Source: Bettongia penicillata ogilbyi
Lineage: Eukaryota > Chordata > Mammalia > Diprotodontia > Potoroidae
DNA length: 64,000 nt
NCBI GenBank assembly: GCA_023548195.1
Contig: JAJHZJ010000008.1
Coordinates: 585,999 to 649,998, forward strand
Reading direction: 5' to 3'
Each line of letters begins with the position of its first letter. Position 1 is the stretch's first letter. Position numbers and translations under genes: made by a program. Below, piece by piece: positions 35,050 to 45,320 of the stretch. The notes under the pieces were generated by a model. That model was given only the letters and a program-made list of their open reading frames with translations. It had not been told where the DNA came from and did not search any database.

Positions 35050-35760
35050 CTTTTAAATTTCATCACTAATAGAATTCACACAATGTTTTGAGACCCCAGG
35101 CAATCTCTTGATTGCCAAGTGGATAGGATGATCTAGCCAGTTGAATTTAGCAAATAAAATATGTACAGGTTTTCCTTCCCTCTCTCATACTCTATAACAA
35201 AAACATAAACTCAGAATGCAGTTAAAATGATCATATCTTGGTCCAGATGATAATTGTTTGAAATGTAAATAACCAGTAAGCAAAACGTTTAAATAGCAAA
35301 GAAGCCCTGGAAAATTAACTTTGCAACATGTTGCTCAGGCACTAAATAAAACAAAGGAAGTTCATGGTGGCTGAAACTGATTGGCCATTGTTCCAGTGAT
35401 TTCTCTGAAAAGCCAGAAATCAGTCAGTCACTCTCTGTTGGATTCTCTTGATTAGCAAGGGAAAAGAAGTTCTATCCACTACAAGGCTTTAAGTCACTCT
35501 CCTAGGAAGAGTTCTCTATCTGCTACAGTAGTGACCACTGCTATTATGATGCCCCTACAACTGCCTTCCTCATCCTTCATCAAAGAGATTTTTGAAAGTC
35601 CCATTGTAGAAGAAAACTCTACCTGCCAGGCCAGAACTCATGCTACAATTCCTCTCCTTTCATCCTGGAATAAATACAACTCCCAAGGACTATAATGATG
35701 TGGTTCCCCTCAGGTCCAATGAGGCTAAGCCTTTCCAGAAAACCTGTTACAACAAAATGT
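35050..35760. other. No feature recognised
   Basis: A CTGGAATAAATACAAC motif at 35668 carries an AATAAA, but without TG...CA ends or a duplication it cannot be called an LTR. Confidence 0.35.
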
Positions 35761-35767
35761 TAAATGA

Positions 35768-35918
35768 GAAAAAAAGATCATCTAGGTCATCCTCATTTCA
35801 CAGATCACAAAACTGAGGCCAAAAATAGAGGAAATGGCTGCTGCACAGGTAGCAAGTGACTCGAATCTAGCTCTTCTTTCACATTTCTTTTCCTGCTATA
35901 CCACATTCTTCCTTGTAA
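35768..35918 (-). repeat. MIR-related SINE, antisense
   Basis: 'agatcatctaggtcatcctc', 'atttcacagatcacaaaact' and 'taccacattcttccttg'-like end. Confidence 0.65.
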
Positions 35919-35919
35919 G

Positions 35920-37028
35920 TGACTTGGCCCAAGTCACACATTGAATTAATGGCAGCACAATTGATAAGAAACAAAGTGAATTCAGGAGTCTATGACAATC
36001 TTTTTCATTGTAGCCCTTCTGGAAGATAAATGAAAATGCTAAAGTATTGCATACTCATTATAATTAGTTCTTGCCTTTTTTGTAGATGAAATGTTAAATA
36101 TCCTAGTGAAAAAAAGAGCATTTTCATTCTCATCTATTGCATAGACTTTAGGTGCATTTGGGCAATTACTGTAATTCTTTATTATTCTTTTCCCCCTGCT
36201 TTACTCATGGTGCTCACTGGGAAACAAGTCATTTCTCCCCCCACTGTTTCTTTTATATGTTGGATTCCATAGATTATCTTGGAATCATAAGTGTGTTCTT
36301 AGGCACCCCACATGTCCAGCTCATCAGGTGTTAGAGCAAATGTTAATGTTAGTATCCTAGTTCTTTTGGAGAAATGATGATGTGCCAAAATACTAGCAAG
36401 TTGAAAGTGCTTAGATATGCAGAACTAAATATTTTTTGCAAGGATAGCTCTCCCTTTAAATCTTATCCATAGCATTTTTTATTTGCTACATCTATTAGGC
36501 AGTAATTTTCCAGTAGAAATACAAATCCTAAAATGCATTCATTTATTATACTGGCCACCCTGAAATCAAGACCCAATTTTAACCAAACAGACTATGCAAA
36601 GTTTTATTTTGCCTCATAATGGAGGTCTCTGCCCTAGTTTCTTCTCTACAGTCCTGTATTGACTGAAAAAACAAAATCTGTCCTTAGGTATTTTTGCCTT
36701 TCTACATATTTTCCTGAACTGGTTCAGTGGGTTTTCTGTTGTATACTTTGAAAGATGAAGGACATACAGTTTCTTGCCTAAAGTTAATTTTGAGATTGTT
36801 TCCAACTTAAAAGGTGAAAAAAAGCTGTTTTGAGCTTCCCCACTGTATAAGCATATACTGAAACCACCATATGCTTCAGGTGACTCACCAAAGTAGTGGC
36901 CTAACAGAGTCTATGTGAAATGAACCTCAGGACTTTTGTGTTGAGGACTTTGAAAGTCAAACAGATTTCCTACTAGTTTAGAAACTTGCCACCTGAACAA
37001 TATTTCTACTCTATAAGTTTAGCCATGC
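35920..37028. other. No feature recognised
   Basis: AT-rich unique DNA. The frames at 36152-36334 and 36614-36805 have no recognisable domain. Confidence 0.35.
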
Positions 37029-37029
37029 C

Positions 37030-37185
37030 ACAGTTCTTTGGTCAAAAATTCTCAATGTCCTCCAGTTGTACAACTGAAAGCACCTTAGCTTGACATTTCA
37101 GGTTCTCTACATTCTGGCTACAGCTTGCCTTTTCAAAATGATTTTACTTTATTCCCCACCTTGCCTTCTGTGTCACATCCATAAT
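37030..37185 (+). repeat. LINE-2 fragment, part 1
   Basis: 'aatgtcctccagttgtacaa', 'ggttctctacattctggcta' and 'ccccaccttgccttctgtgt' follow L2 order. The copy is interrupted by the SINE that follows and resumes near 37565. Confidence 0.65.
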
Positions 37186-37450
37186 TAGGTGGTGCAGAGG
37201 ATAAGGGGGCAGGACTTGCATTCAGGAAGATCTGAGTTCAAATGTTACCTTGCACATTCACTAGCTGTATGATGCTGCAGAAGTCATTTATCCTGTCTGC
37301 CTCAATTTCCTCACCTGTAAAATGAAGATTATATTAATAGTACCCAACCTCCTGGGATTGTTTTTAGGGTCAAATTAGATAATATTTGTAAAGTGCTTTA
37401 CAAACCTGAAAATGCTCTATCAGTGATAGCTATCATCATCATCATCATCC
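37186..37450 (+). repeat. MIR-tail SINE, near full length, (ATC)n end
   Basis: 'taggtggtgcagaggataag', 'aagatctgagttcaaatgtt', 'cctcaatttcctcacctgta', 'agataatatttgtaaagtgc' and a terminal (ATC)n at 37431-37449. Confidence 0.92.
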
Positions 37451-37564
37451 TTGGCATTATTATCCAAACCATTCTACAACCTATTTCCTGAACTCAAGCA
37501 CTTTTCAAACTTTAAGTGTTATATAAATTCTAGTTATTAATATTATTACTGGTATTGTTGCTCT

Positions 37565-37980
37565 TATCCAAACTAAATGATAAGCTTTTCCCACAGCTCA
37601 GTATGCTGTTTTTCCCCTCTGTGCAGTACAGTGGGCTGTCCACCATGTTTAGAAGGCATTTCATCTTTTATCTCGACTTGTTAAAATTCTAATCCTTCAA
37701 AGCTCAGCTCAGGGGTCCTCTCTATAGTAAAGCACTTCCTGATCTTACCATATGAAAACTTTCTCTCTCAAAATTTTCTGTAGTTTTTTACCTTAATCTC
37801 TTCTGTATATGCATTACACTCTTCCAGTAATATACTTAACTCTGTATATATCACAACATGCTTCCTTTAAAAAAAAAGGAAAATGAAAGCTTCTTGAGGC
37901 CAAGTCTTAAATAATTTCTCATCTTTGAATCCCCATACAGTTCCTTAAACAGGGTAAGCATTTGATATTTATGGAATTGT
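37565..37980 (+). repeat. LINE-2 fragment, part 2
   Basis: 'gggctgtccaccatgtttag', 'tccttcaaagctcagctcag', 'aagcacttcctgatcttacc', 'cttcttgaggccaagtctta' and 'cagggtaagcatttgatatt' run in L2 3' order. Confidence 0.8.
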
Positions 37981-37984
37981 TATC

Positions 37985-39140
37985 AAATGTACCTCCCAAT
38001 CCAATGGAATATAGAATAGGTCCTATGTTAGGGTCATGGCCTGGGTTCATATGTAATAGCGATAAGCATTTTCTAATAAGATAGCATTGTTTGGAAGACA
38101 ATATCTTCCCTTTATATTGTGTGTAAAAGGCAGAGGATGCAGAAGAAAGAGGGTGTGGATTTGAGATGGGAAATTGATCATATATGGCCCATAAAAAGTC
38201 AATCAAAATTTTTTATCTAGAAAAGTCTACATGGAAAACTGTCAAGTGTCATAAACTACACCTTCTCTTTCTTGTTTCTCTTCTTTTCTCCTTTCAAAAA
38301 AGTAAAAAGAGAAGTAGGTGAAAAGCCTAGCTGCTGCAGTCTAAGCTGATATCACTTCAGAGGAATATTTTCCCACCATCCACATGCGAGGATGAGTGGA
38401 GTGAAGCCATTAGTGATGATGGGGTTAGAAAAATACAGTACTCATTTCTAAATCTAGTCTATGGCTAAGACTTATTTATACAAATTTCCAAAGAATGAAC
38501 AAAACACATTCTTTTTTAATGTTTCCCTCTTGCTCCTGAGAATAAATGGCTCTGCCAAGATTTGCAATGACGCTATCCATACCCAAATGATAGGTGCTTT
38601 GTTGAACTGCCTCACTTGCTGGCATAATTTCCAGAAGTTAGACTTCTAAGCATAAAATATTCCATGTTTGTCCTGAATATTTTGCAGTGTGAGACAAGCT
38701 CAGTACAATTTATGCTACAGTGTGTCCTACAGCAACTGAGATGTCATATTGCACAATGCTGAAGGTAAATCTCCAGTAATTTATTACATACCTTGAGAAG
38801 GGCTTACTTTTCCCTTTAGTTTAATGTTGTCAAATTGTTCCCTTGCCTCAGAGGGATTATTTGCATATGTTTAACAGAATGCAGACCTGGCCACATTTGT
38901 TTCTAATGTCTAATTAGATGTGAAGGGACCTTGACTTTAATATTATGCTTTAAATTTAACTCTAGTGAACTGTGACTGAAAATGATATTACAGTATATTA
39001 GGTATGATCTGGAAAAATAAGCATGTAATTTGTAGTATTATTCTGAATACTACCCCCTTTACTGAATATGTTTCAAACATTGTTATAAAATAGAAGTCAG
39101 ATCCATGATTTTTTTTTTGAATCTTGAATAAAAACTTTGT
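37985..39140. other. Unique DNA, possible conserved non-coding stretch
   Basis: No repeat recognised. The part at 38640-39010 carries an octamer-like ATTTGCATA (38859) and several AT-rich homeodomain-like sites (tctaattagatg). Regulatory potential is inferred only from motif content and absence of repeats. Confidence 0.3.
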
Positions 39141-39146
39141 AATAAT

Positions 39147-39426
39147 GCTGGGTATAGTGGTGCATGCCCATAATCAAGGAAAAACAGAGGCTGGTGACCT
39201 CTTAAGCTCATGAGTTCTGAGCAGAATGGAATTAAGCCAGTTGGTGTCTGCACTTAGTATGGCATCAATATGATGAACCTCCAGGAAGGAGTTTCAGGAT
39301 CACCAAAACGAACCAGCCTAACTGAGAAATGGAGCAAGGCAATGCTTCTGTGCCAGCAAAGTAATGGAATAGAACTTGTCAATGGCCTCTGTATTTCCAG
39401 ACTGAGCAAGATAAGTAGACCCAGTT

Positions 39427-39430
<4 letters not shown>
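39147..39430 (+). pseudogene. 7SL (SRP) RNA pseudogene
   Basis: A full-length but decayed copy of the RNA of the signal recognition particle. It begins GCTGGGTATAGTGGTGCATG (functional 7SL: GCCGGGCGCGGTGGCGCGTG), has AGAGGCTGGTG, then the diagnostic core GTGTCTGCACTTAGTATGGC and ATCAATATGATGAACCTCC (functional: GTGTCCGCACTAAGTTCGGC ATCAATATGGTGACCTCC). The S domain follows with GAGAAATGGAGCAAGG (functional GGAAACGGAGCAGGT), and the 3' Alu domain ends CCAGACTGAGCAAGATAAG and AGACCCAGTTTC (functional GCCTGGGCAACATAGCGAGACCCCGTCTC). Length is 284 against about 299 for the real gene. CpG sites are lost and there is a small deletion near residue 35. The (AC)n after the end replaces the usual A-tail. 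This is a retroposed, non-functional copy and the 76-77-codon frames over it (39254-39503) are spurious. Confidence 0.93.
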
Positions 39431-39474
<44 letters not shown>

Positions 39475-39478
39475 ACAC
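39428..39478. repeat. (AC)n microsatellite
   Basis: About 25 AC units starting at the exact 3' end of the 7SL copy, so it likely grew from the original A-rich retroposition tail. Confidence 0.97.
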
Positions 39479-39544
39479 GGACACATACTATAAGAATTCC
39501 TAAAACTGAAACACATTAAGACTCTCTATTAAAACATATTATTA

Positions 39545-39680
39545 AAAGAAGGCTGGCAGCTGGGGAAGTAAAAAGTGATGAATCTGGAGTCAAAGCCAAA
39601 GACTTGATTTTTGGGTCAGCCCTGTTCTACCCTGGTGATCATGGACAAACACAAGCGTTGCTTGAACCCATTATGGCAGC
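39545..39680 (+). repeat. tRNA-type SINE remnant (weak)
   Basis: 'ggctggcagctggggaagta', 'gaatctggagtcaaagccaa' and 'ggtgatcatggacaaac' resemble a SINE head. It is strongly decayed. Confidence 0.35.
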
Positions 39681-39794
39681 TCCCTTCTTTCTGCACTTCC
39701 TTCTTATCTCTGCTTGTAAAAAATCCTTATTTTACTTACTTGGTCTATAGAGAAGCTATCCTTGATCTCTCCAACATTTATTCATTCTCATATT

Positions 39795-39915
39795 CTCTCT
39801 CTCCCTCTCCTCTCTTTTTTCCTCTCTTTTCCTCTCTTTGTCTCTCTCTGTTTCTGTGTCTCTGTCTGTGTCCCTATCTGTCTCTCTCTCTTTCTCTCTC
39901 TGTCTTTTCCTCTCT
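39795..39915. repeat. (TCTC)n pyrimidine tract
   Basis: Interrupted TCTC/TGTC tract, which gives the Leu/Ser-rich frame at 39611-39976. Confidence 0.93.
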
Positions 39916-39919
39916 TATG

Positions 39920-41380
39920 TTAGGGTACTTTACCTTGATCTCTTCTTTGGACCTATTATGCTTTTCCTTATATTAATCTGAATATGTATTAGCACCCCCA
40001 AAATATAGTTAAATTTAAAAAGGAGAATGGAAGCATTTTGGAGCCATCTTTGTTTTCCATCTTTGAATTTTCAGTGTGTGGCACAGCATTTAATTATATA
40101 TAAGCTTCAATTTCTACACTGGTAAAGTGAAGTTGTTGGATTAGAACACACCTGGGGTCCCTTGAAGTTTTAATTCTATGATTCTCTTATATTAAATGTA
40201 AACTTTAAAGTCTTTGTAATATCTATTTAGCTAGCAGAGTAATTTTTTAAAAAAATGTTATTCCAGCTAATTTTGAATGATTGTACACATATAAATTATT
40301 TTGAATTGAATGACTAGTATCAATTCAACTTAATAGACATTGAAATATGATAGTTACCTGCTTTACAACCAACCCGTTCTCCAAAATTTGCTATCATAAA
40401 ATATTAAAGAAATCATGATAAAAATTTTCCTAGCTAATATAGCAGTGTCTCCTGAAACAAGGCGAACCTTTTTTTTTACTTTTAGAGAGACTTTTCCTTG
40501 AAAAGTACTTCCGGGCTTTCCAGGTATTCACTCTAGAGATGTCCTTAGGTGACAGGTGGGTGGCAAGAGAAAAGGAAAAGCACTAGGAGCCTGAAGTGAC
40601 GTGCCCAGGGTAGACAGCAAATCTGGCATATCTGTGAATAGACTGGAATCTGCGTGTCCTGTAATGCAGTCTGCATGTGTCAACCAGGAGTTTTCATTTT
40701 ATCCACTAAATAGATAGCTGGTTTCATTCATTGTCTGAGATCACCTGCGTTGGTTTTCTTGTATGTTCTTTCTATTGGTCTAAATTGTTCTCTCCTCTCT
40801 AATTATGCCACTCTCAATTTTAAATTCTGTAGTAAATCCTAAATACCAAGCAGGTGAGCCCATTTCAATACATTAATCTTCAGACACATTTAAAAGAAAC
40901 ATTACAAACTGTAAATGAATTAGTCTGAAGCAGCAATGTGGGATTTGTACAAATACAGATGCTTGTGTTCTGTTCTCCAACAAAGCGCTTCAGAACCCAG
41001 ATGTTCTAATCATATAGCTCTCCTAAATAGTAGTAAGTACCTTTAGTAGGTAAGAAATGGAAGAGACTGTAGAAAAGGAGTGGGCTGCTAGTTATCCAGG
41101 AGAGGTAAAGAATCTCTAAAATTGAAGAAAATTTGCCTTCTCAAAAAAACTGACAATTGGTTCCAAGTAGGGATCTTCTTAAGGAGTCTACCTTTTCCCT
41201 TTCCTCCACTTTGTCACAGGTTTACCTGTTACTGTAATATACATTTCAATGTGACAGACCAAAGCCTGTCTTTTCACAGGAGCTATTGAACATACACTAT
41301 ATACGGGAATAAAATGGCCCAATTGAAGTGAAGTATATGGAAACAGAGTGATCAATCATTTACAAAAAGCACAATTCATT
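39920..41380. other. No feature recognised
   Basis: AT-rich, apparently unique DNA; 40090-40190 may be an old MIR tail. Confidence 0.35.
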
Positions 41381-41383
41381 TAA

Positions 41384-41450
41384 TCAATCAAAAAACAAAC
41401 ATTTGTTAAGCACTTATTATGTGCCATACCCAGGGTTAAGATGTAGAGAT
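41384..41450 (+). repeat. L2/MIR-type fragment
   Basis: 'aacatttgttaagcacttat' and 'tatgtgccatacccagggtt' lead into a long GGAA tract. Confidence 0.65.
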
Positions 41451-41451
41451 T

Positions 41452-41791
41452 GAATGGAAGGAAGGAAGGAAGAAAGGAAGGAAGGAAGGAAGAAGGAAGG
41501 GAGGGAGGAAGGAAGGAAGGAAGGAAGGAAGAAGGAAGGGAGGGAGGAAGGAAGGAAGGAAGAAGGAAGGGAGGGAGGAAGGAAGGAAGGAAGAAGGAAG
41601 GGAGGAAGGAAGGGAGGAAGGAGGAAGGAAGGAAGGAAGGAAGGAAGAAGGAAGGAAGAAGGAAGGGAGGAAGAAGGAAGGAAGGAAGGAAGGAAAGAAG
41701 CAAGGAAGGAAGGAAGGAAGGAAGAAAGGAAGGAAGGAAGGAAGGAAGGAAGGAAGGAAGGAAGGAAGGAAGAAGGAAGGGAGGGAGGGAG
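41452..41791. repeat. (GGAA)n purine tract, 340 bp
   Basis: GGAA/GAAGG/GGGA units, interrupted but almost pure purine on the plus strand. Four overlapping frames up to 147 codons are translations of this tract only (Phe/Leu/Pro/Ser on the minus strand, Gly/Arg/Lys/Glu on the plus strand). Confidence 0.98.
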
Positions 41792-41904
41792 TCAATTTTC
41801 CCTCTTCTCAAAGACCTATTCATTTAATCAAAGACTTATTCTGCTTTAGATTGTACTCTGAAACAAGTACATAGCCTGCTTTCTAACTTCTTCATAATGT
41901 GAGG

Positions 41905-42000
41905 TAACAAGTACACTATCAAATGAGGTATTCGTAAAACACTTTCAAGGCTTAAAACACTATATAAATGCCAGTCATTATTACAGTTATTGTCATTATT
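41905..42000 (+). repeat. MIR-tail fragment
   Basis: 'caaatgaggtattcgtaaaa', 'cactttcaaggcttaaaaca' and 'ctatataaatgccagtcatt'. Confidence 0.7.
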
Positions 42001-42157
42001 TCTAAAACCCTAGAAGTCCATTGCATTGGTTGTGGAGTAGTTGTTGGTCATGTGCAATGCAGAATAGTTATATCATCTACTTCTTAAATTTTTAAACTAG
42101 AGAAGTAAGTTGTTAATAACTTTATTACTAATAACGGTTGAAATAAAAACCAACATC

Positions 42158-43372
42158 CTGGGGAGGAGCCAAGATGGTGGAGTAGAAGAAGGGATCTGCT
42201 TGAATTCTTCTCCCAAACTCCTTAAAATACATGCAAAAAATAATTCTACACAAATTCTAGAGCAGCATAAGTCACATAATGACAAAGTAAAACAGATTTG
42301 CAACCCAAGACAATCTGAAAGGATAACAGGAAATGTCTATTGCACCAGGCTCAGGGTGGGCCATGCTGGCATAGATAGGACTGGAGCAGGATTCAGGATC
42401 ACTACACTGTGTCTTCCAGACTTCTCAACCCACAAACATCAAAGACAGCTTTAAAGGTCAGTGGGAAACCTCTCTTACCTGGGTGAGAGAAGAACGTTGT
42501 TGGACCTCAGTCACAGCCACAGCCCTGGGTGGCAGCAGACACTGCTGCAGTGGTGGCTACTTCTAGAGCTCTCAGCCTACAGATGGTGGGGGAATTGAAT
42601 GATGGATCTTGGTCATGGTCCTAGGTGGTGATCCTAGGGTGAGGAGGAGCTCTGGCATAGTAGAGCTGGTGGTGGCTCTGGAGAGGGAATCCTACTTTCA
42701 GTTCCAGAGCAGAAAAGAGTGCTGATGGTTGCTCACAGACCAGAGTGTAGACCAGGACAGGAGTGAACACCTCTCCTTTGATTGATCATACTGCTTTGGA
42801 AGAGCTGAGAATTTACACATCCCTAGAGATATCTCTGAAAACAACTGTACAAAACTACTGAAACTTGGGGCGGTACACTCTCCATTTAACAAAGGGCTCA
42901 AAAGTCAAGTGGCTGGGGAAATGACCAAAAAAGGGAAAAAATAAGACAATAAAAGGTTACTTTCTTGGTGAAAAGGTATTTTCATACAACAAAGAAGAAC
43001 AGAGCATGCAACCAGAATAAGACAACAAAGTCAAAGCTTCTACATCCAAAGCCTCCAAGAAAATTGTAAATTGGTCTCAGGCCATGGAAGAGCTCAAAAA
43101 GATGTTTTAAAATTGTGTAAGAGAGATACAGGAAAACTTGAGAGGATAAATGAGACTGATGTAGGAAAATCATGAAAAAACAGTCAACAGTTTGCAAAAG
43201 TTGACCCGAAAAATGATCAAGAAAATAACACCTTTAAAAATAGATTAAACCAAACAGCAAAAGAGGTCCAAAAAGTCAACAAGAAGAAGAATAATTTAAA
43301 AAGTAGAATTGATCAATGGAAAAGGAGGTCCAAAAGTTTACTAAAGAATATAATTCCTTGAAAATTAGAATG
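42158..43372 (+). mobile_element. L1 mosaic, segment A: 5' UTR and ORF1 start
   Basis: Begins GGGGAGGAGCCAAGATGGTG, the 5' end of the marsupial L1 family, with about 760 bp of 5' UTR containing CAGACTTCTCAACCCACA and TCAGTTCCAGAGCAG. ORF1 would start at ATG 42921 (MTKKGKK then stop). Downstream coiled-coil text such as QTAKEVQKVNKKKNN is legible in pieces with several stops and frameshifts. The segment stops at 43372, where a new L1 5' end begins with no intervening poly(A). Confidence 0.85.
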
Positions 43373-44045
43373 GGGGAGGAGCCAAGATGGCAGAGTAGAA
43401 AGATTCACATATGCTAGCTCCGAACCCACAGCCCATAATTACCTGTAAAGAGGAACTCCCAACAAATTCTGGAGCAGTATAAACCACACAGAAACGGAGT
43501 GGAGGAGATTTCTGTTCCAGAGAGCCCTGAAAAACTGGCACCAAAGGTCCCTGGTGCACCAGACCAGAGTGGAGCCCAACCCTGCCTTGGCCGAGCGGCA
43601 CCAAGAGGAGCAGATCCGAGCAGGCTTCAGGGATGGAATCTCCAGTGGCCGCAAAGGTTCCTCCACCCACAGGCACTACAGGTCAGTGAGAGAGACTTCT
43701 GGGCTGACCGAGAGGGGAGTGGGGTGTCTCCATAACTCAGACCCCCTCGGGAGGCAGCAGCGGAAGGAAGTGGCGGCCAGGAGCTCCTGGAGAGGGAAGG
43801 AGCTTGGGTCCATTACTGAAGATCTTCACATAAACCCCCTGAGGGAACTGAGCCTGGGAGGTGGCCCTGCCCCCACCTGAGAACCTGAATTTAATCTTAC
43901 CCTCAATAGCAGCGCTGGCCGCTGCTGAAAGCCCTGAGGCTGGGGAGCAGCATCTGAATCTCAGACCCCAAGCACTAGCTGGGTGGGTTTGTAAGTGAGG
44001 CAGGGGTGGAGAGGAATCTCAGAAGTCAAATAACTGGCTGGGAAA

Positions 44046-44756
44046 ATGCCCAGAAAAGGGAAAAAAAAAATAAGACAATAGAAGGTTACTTTCTTGGTGA
44101 AGAGATGTTTCCTCCTTTCCTTTCTGATGAGGAAGAACAATGCTTACTTCAAGGCCTCTGTATCCCAAACATCTGAAATAGCTATCCAATGGGCTCAGGC
44201 CATGGAAGAGCTCAAAATGGATTTTGAAAATCAAGTTAGGCAGGTGGAGGAAAAACTGGGAAGAGAAATGAGAGAGATGCAAGAAAAGCATGGAAAAGGA
44301 AGCCTAGACATCATCTTTCATGAAATTATCAAGGAAAACTGCCCTGATATTCTAGAACCAGAGGGCAAAATAAGTATTCAAGGAATCCATCAATCACCAC
44401 CTGAAAGAGAACCAAAAAGATAAACTCCTAGGAACATTGTGGCCAAATTCCAAAGTTCCCAGGTCAAGGAGAAAATATTGCAAGCAGCTAGAAAGAAACA
44501 ATTCCAGTATTGTGGAAATACAATCAGGATAACACAAGATCTAGCAGCTTCTACATTAAGGGATCGAAGGTCATGGAATAGGATATTCCAGAAGTCAAAG
44601 GAACTAGGACTCAAACCAAGAATCACCTACCCAGCAAAACTGAGTATAATCCTTCAGGGGAAAAAATGGTCTTTCAATGAAACAGAGGACTTTCAAGCAT
44701 TCTTGATGAAAAAACCAGAGCTGAAAAGAAAATTTGACTTTCAAACACAAGAATGA
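44046..44756 (+). pseudogene. L1 ORF1 pseudogene
   Basis: One continuous frame of 236 codons from ATG 44046 to TGA 44754-44756, broken only by in-frame stops TAG 44079-44081 and TAA 44421-44423. The family protein is an RNA-binding nucleic acid chaperone that forms trimers through a coiled coil and packages L1 RNA. The N-terminal coiled-coil half is legible (AIQWAQAMEELKMDFENQVR), but after codon about 85 the text jumps from the coiled coil to DIIFHEIIKENCPDILEPEG; that is, the distal coiled coil and the first part of the RRM are removed by an in-frame deletion. The C-terminal domain is complete: AARKKQFQYCGNTIRITQDL ... ITYPAKLSIILQGKKW ... FLMKKPELKRKFDFQ. The frames 44094-44423 and 44439-44756 are its two open parts. 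It is a dead copy of a mobile element and not a host gene. Confidence 0.9.
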
Positions 44757-44891
44757 GAAGAAGCATGAAAAAGTAAACAGCAAAGAGAAGTCATAAGGGA
44801 CTTACCAAAGTTGAACTGTTTACATTCCTACATGGAAAAACAATATTTGTAACTCTTGAAACTTTTCAATATCTGGGTAGTTGGTGGGACT

Positions 44892-44965
44892 CCACACACA
44901 CATATATACATACATGCACACACATGTACATGTGTGCACCACACACATACACACATGCACACACA
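44892..44965. repeat. CA/CATA microsatellite
   Basis: Sits at the same position after ORF1 as the TA/CA tract at 45868-46018 in segment C, so it is part of the ancestral element. Confidence 0.9.
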
Positions 44966-45320
44966 CAGAGCCAGAGAACACAGAGTGAATTGAATAGGAT
45001 GGGATCATATTTTTAAAAAATTAAGGTAAATGTATAAGAGAAATGTATTGGGAGGAGAGAGGGTGAAATGGAATGAGGCAAATTATCTCTCATAGATGAG
45101 GAAAGCAGGCGACTTTTTAGTGGAGGGAAAAAGAGGAGAGCTGAGAAAAAAACATGGTTTACTCTCATCACATTCAACTAAAGGAAAGAATAAAATGTAC
45201 ACTCTTTTTGGTATGAAAACCTATCTTACAATACAGACAAGTGGGGGAGAAGGAGGTAAGCAGGGTGGGGTGGATGATGGAAGGGAGGGCAATGGGAGGA
45301 GGGAGCAATTTGAAACTGAC

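Larger units (their letters stand above)
43373..45320 (+). mobile_element. L1 mosaic, segment B: 5' UTR, ORF1, inter-ORF
   Basis: Starts GGGGGAGGAGCCAAGATGGC. The 5' UTR (43373-44045) is GC-rich and better preserved than that of segment A, with 'ctccatttactgaagatc'-like and 'tgccttggccgagcggca' blocks. ORF1 follows (44046-44756, separate entry), then the post-ORF1 region with an (AC)n tract (44892-44965) and the purine-rich inter-ORF region to about 45320, where it ends without ORF2 and without a poly(A) tail. The order 5'UTR-ORF1-spacer without ORF2 resembles 'half-L1' (HAL1) elements, an established class of L1 derivatives. Here it may equally be a truncated join. Confidence 0.85.

Noticed and set aside
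35660..35690. AATAAA and possible LTR or gene end
   Set aside because: No TG...CA boundaries, duplication or open frame nearby; an AATAAA is expected by chance in AT-rich DNA.
39254..39503. Frames of 76-77 codons on both strands
   Set aside because: They cover the 7SL pseudogene and its (AC)n tail; the Cys-Val and Thr-His repeats come from the microsatellite.
41380..41849. Frames of 119-147 codons on both strands
   Set aside because: They translate the GGAA/TTCC tract only; all are low-complexity and overlap each other.
43365..43880. Several overlapping frames of 75-108 codons
   Set aside because: They lie in the GC-rich L1 5' UTR, which is non-coding in this family.
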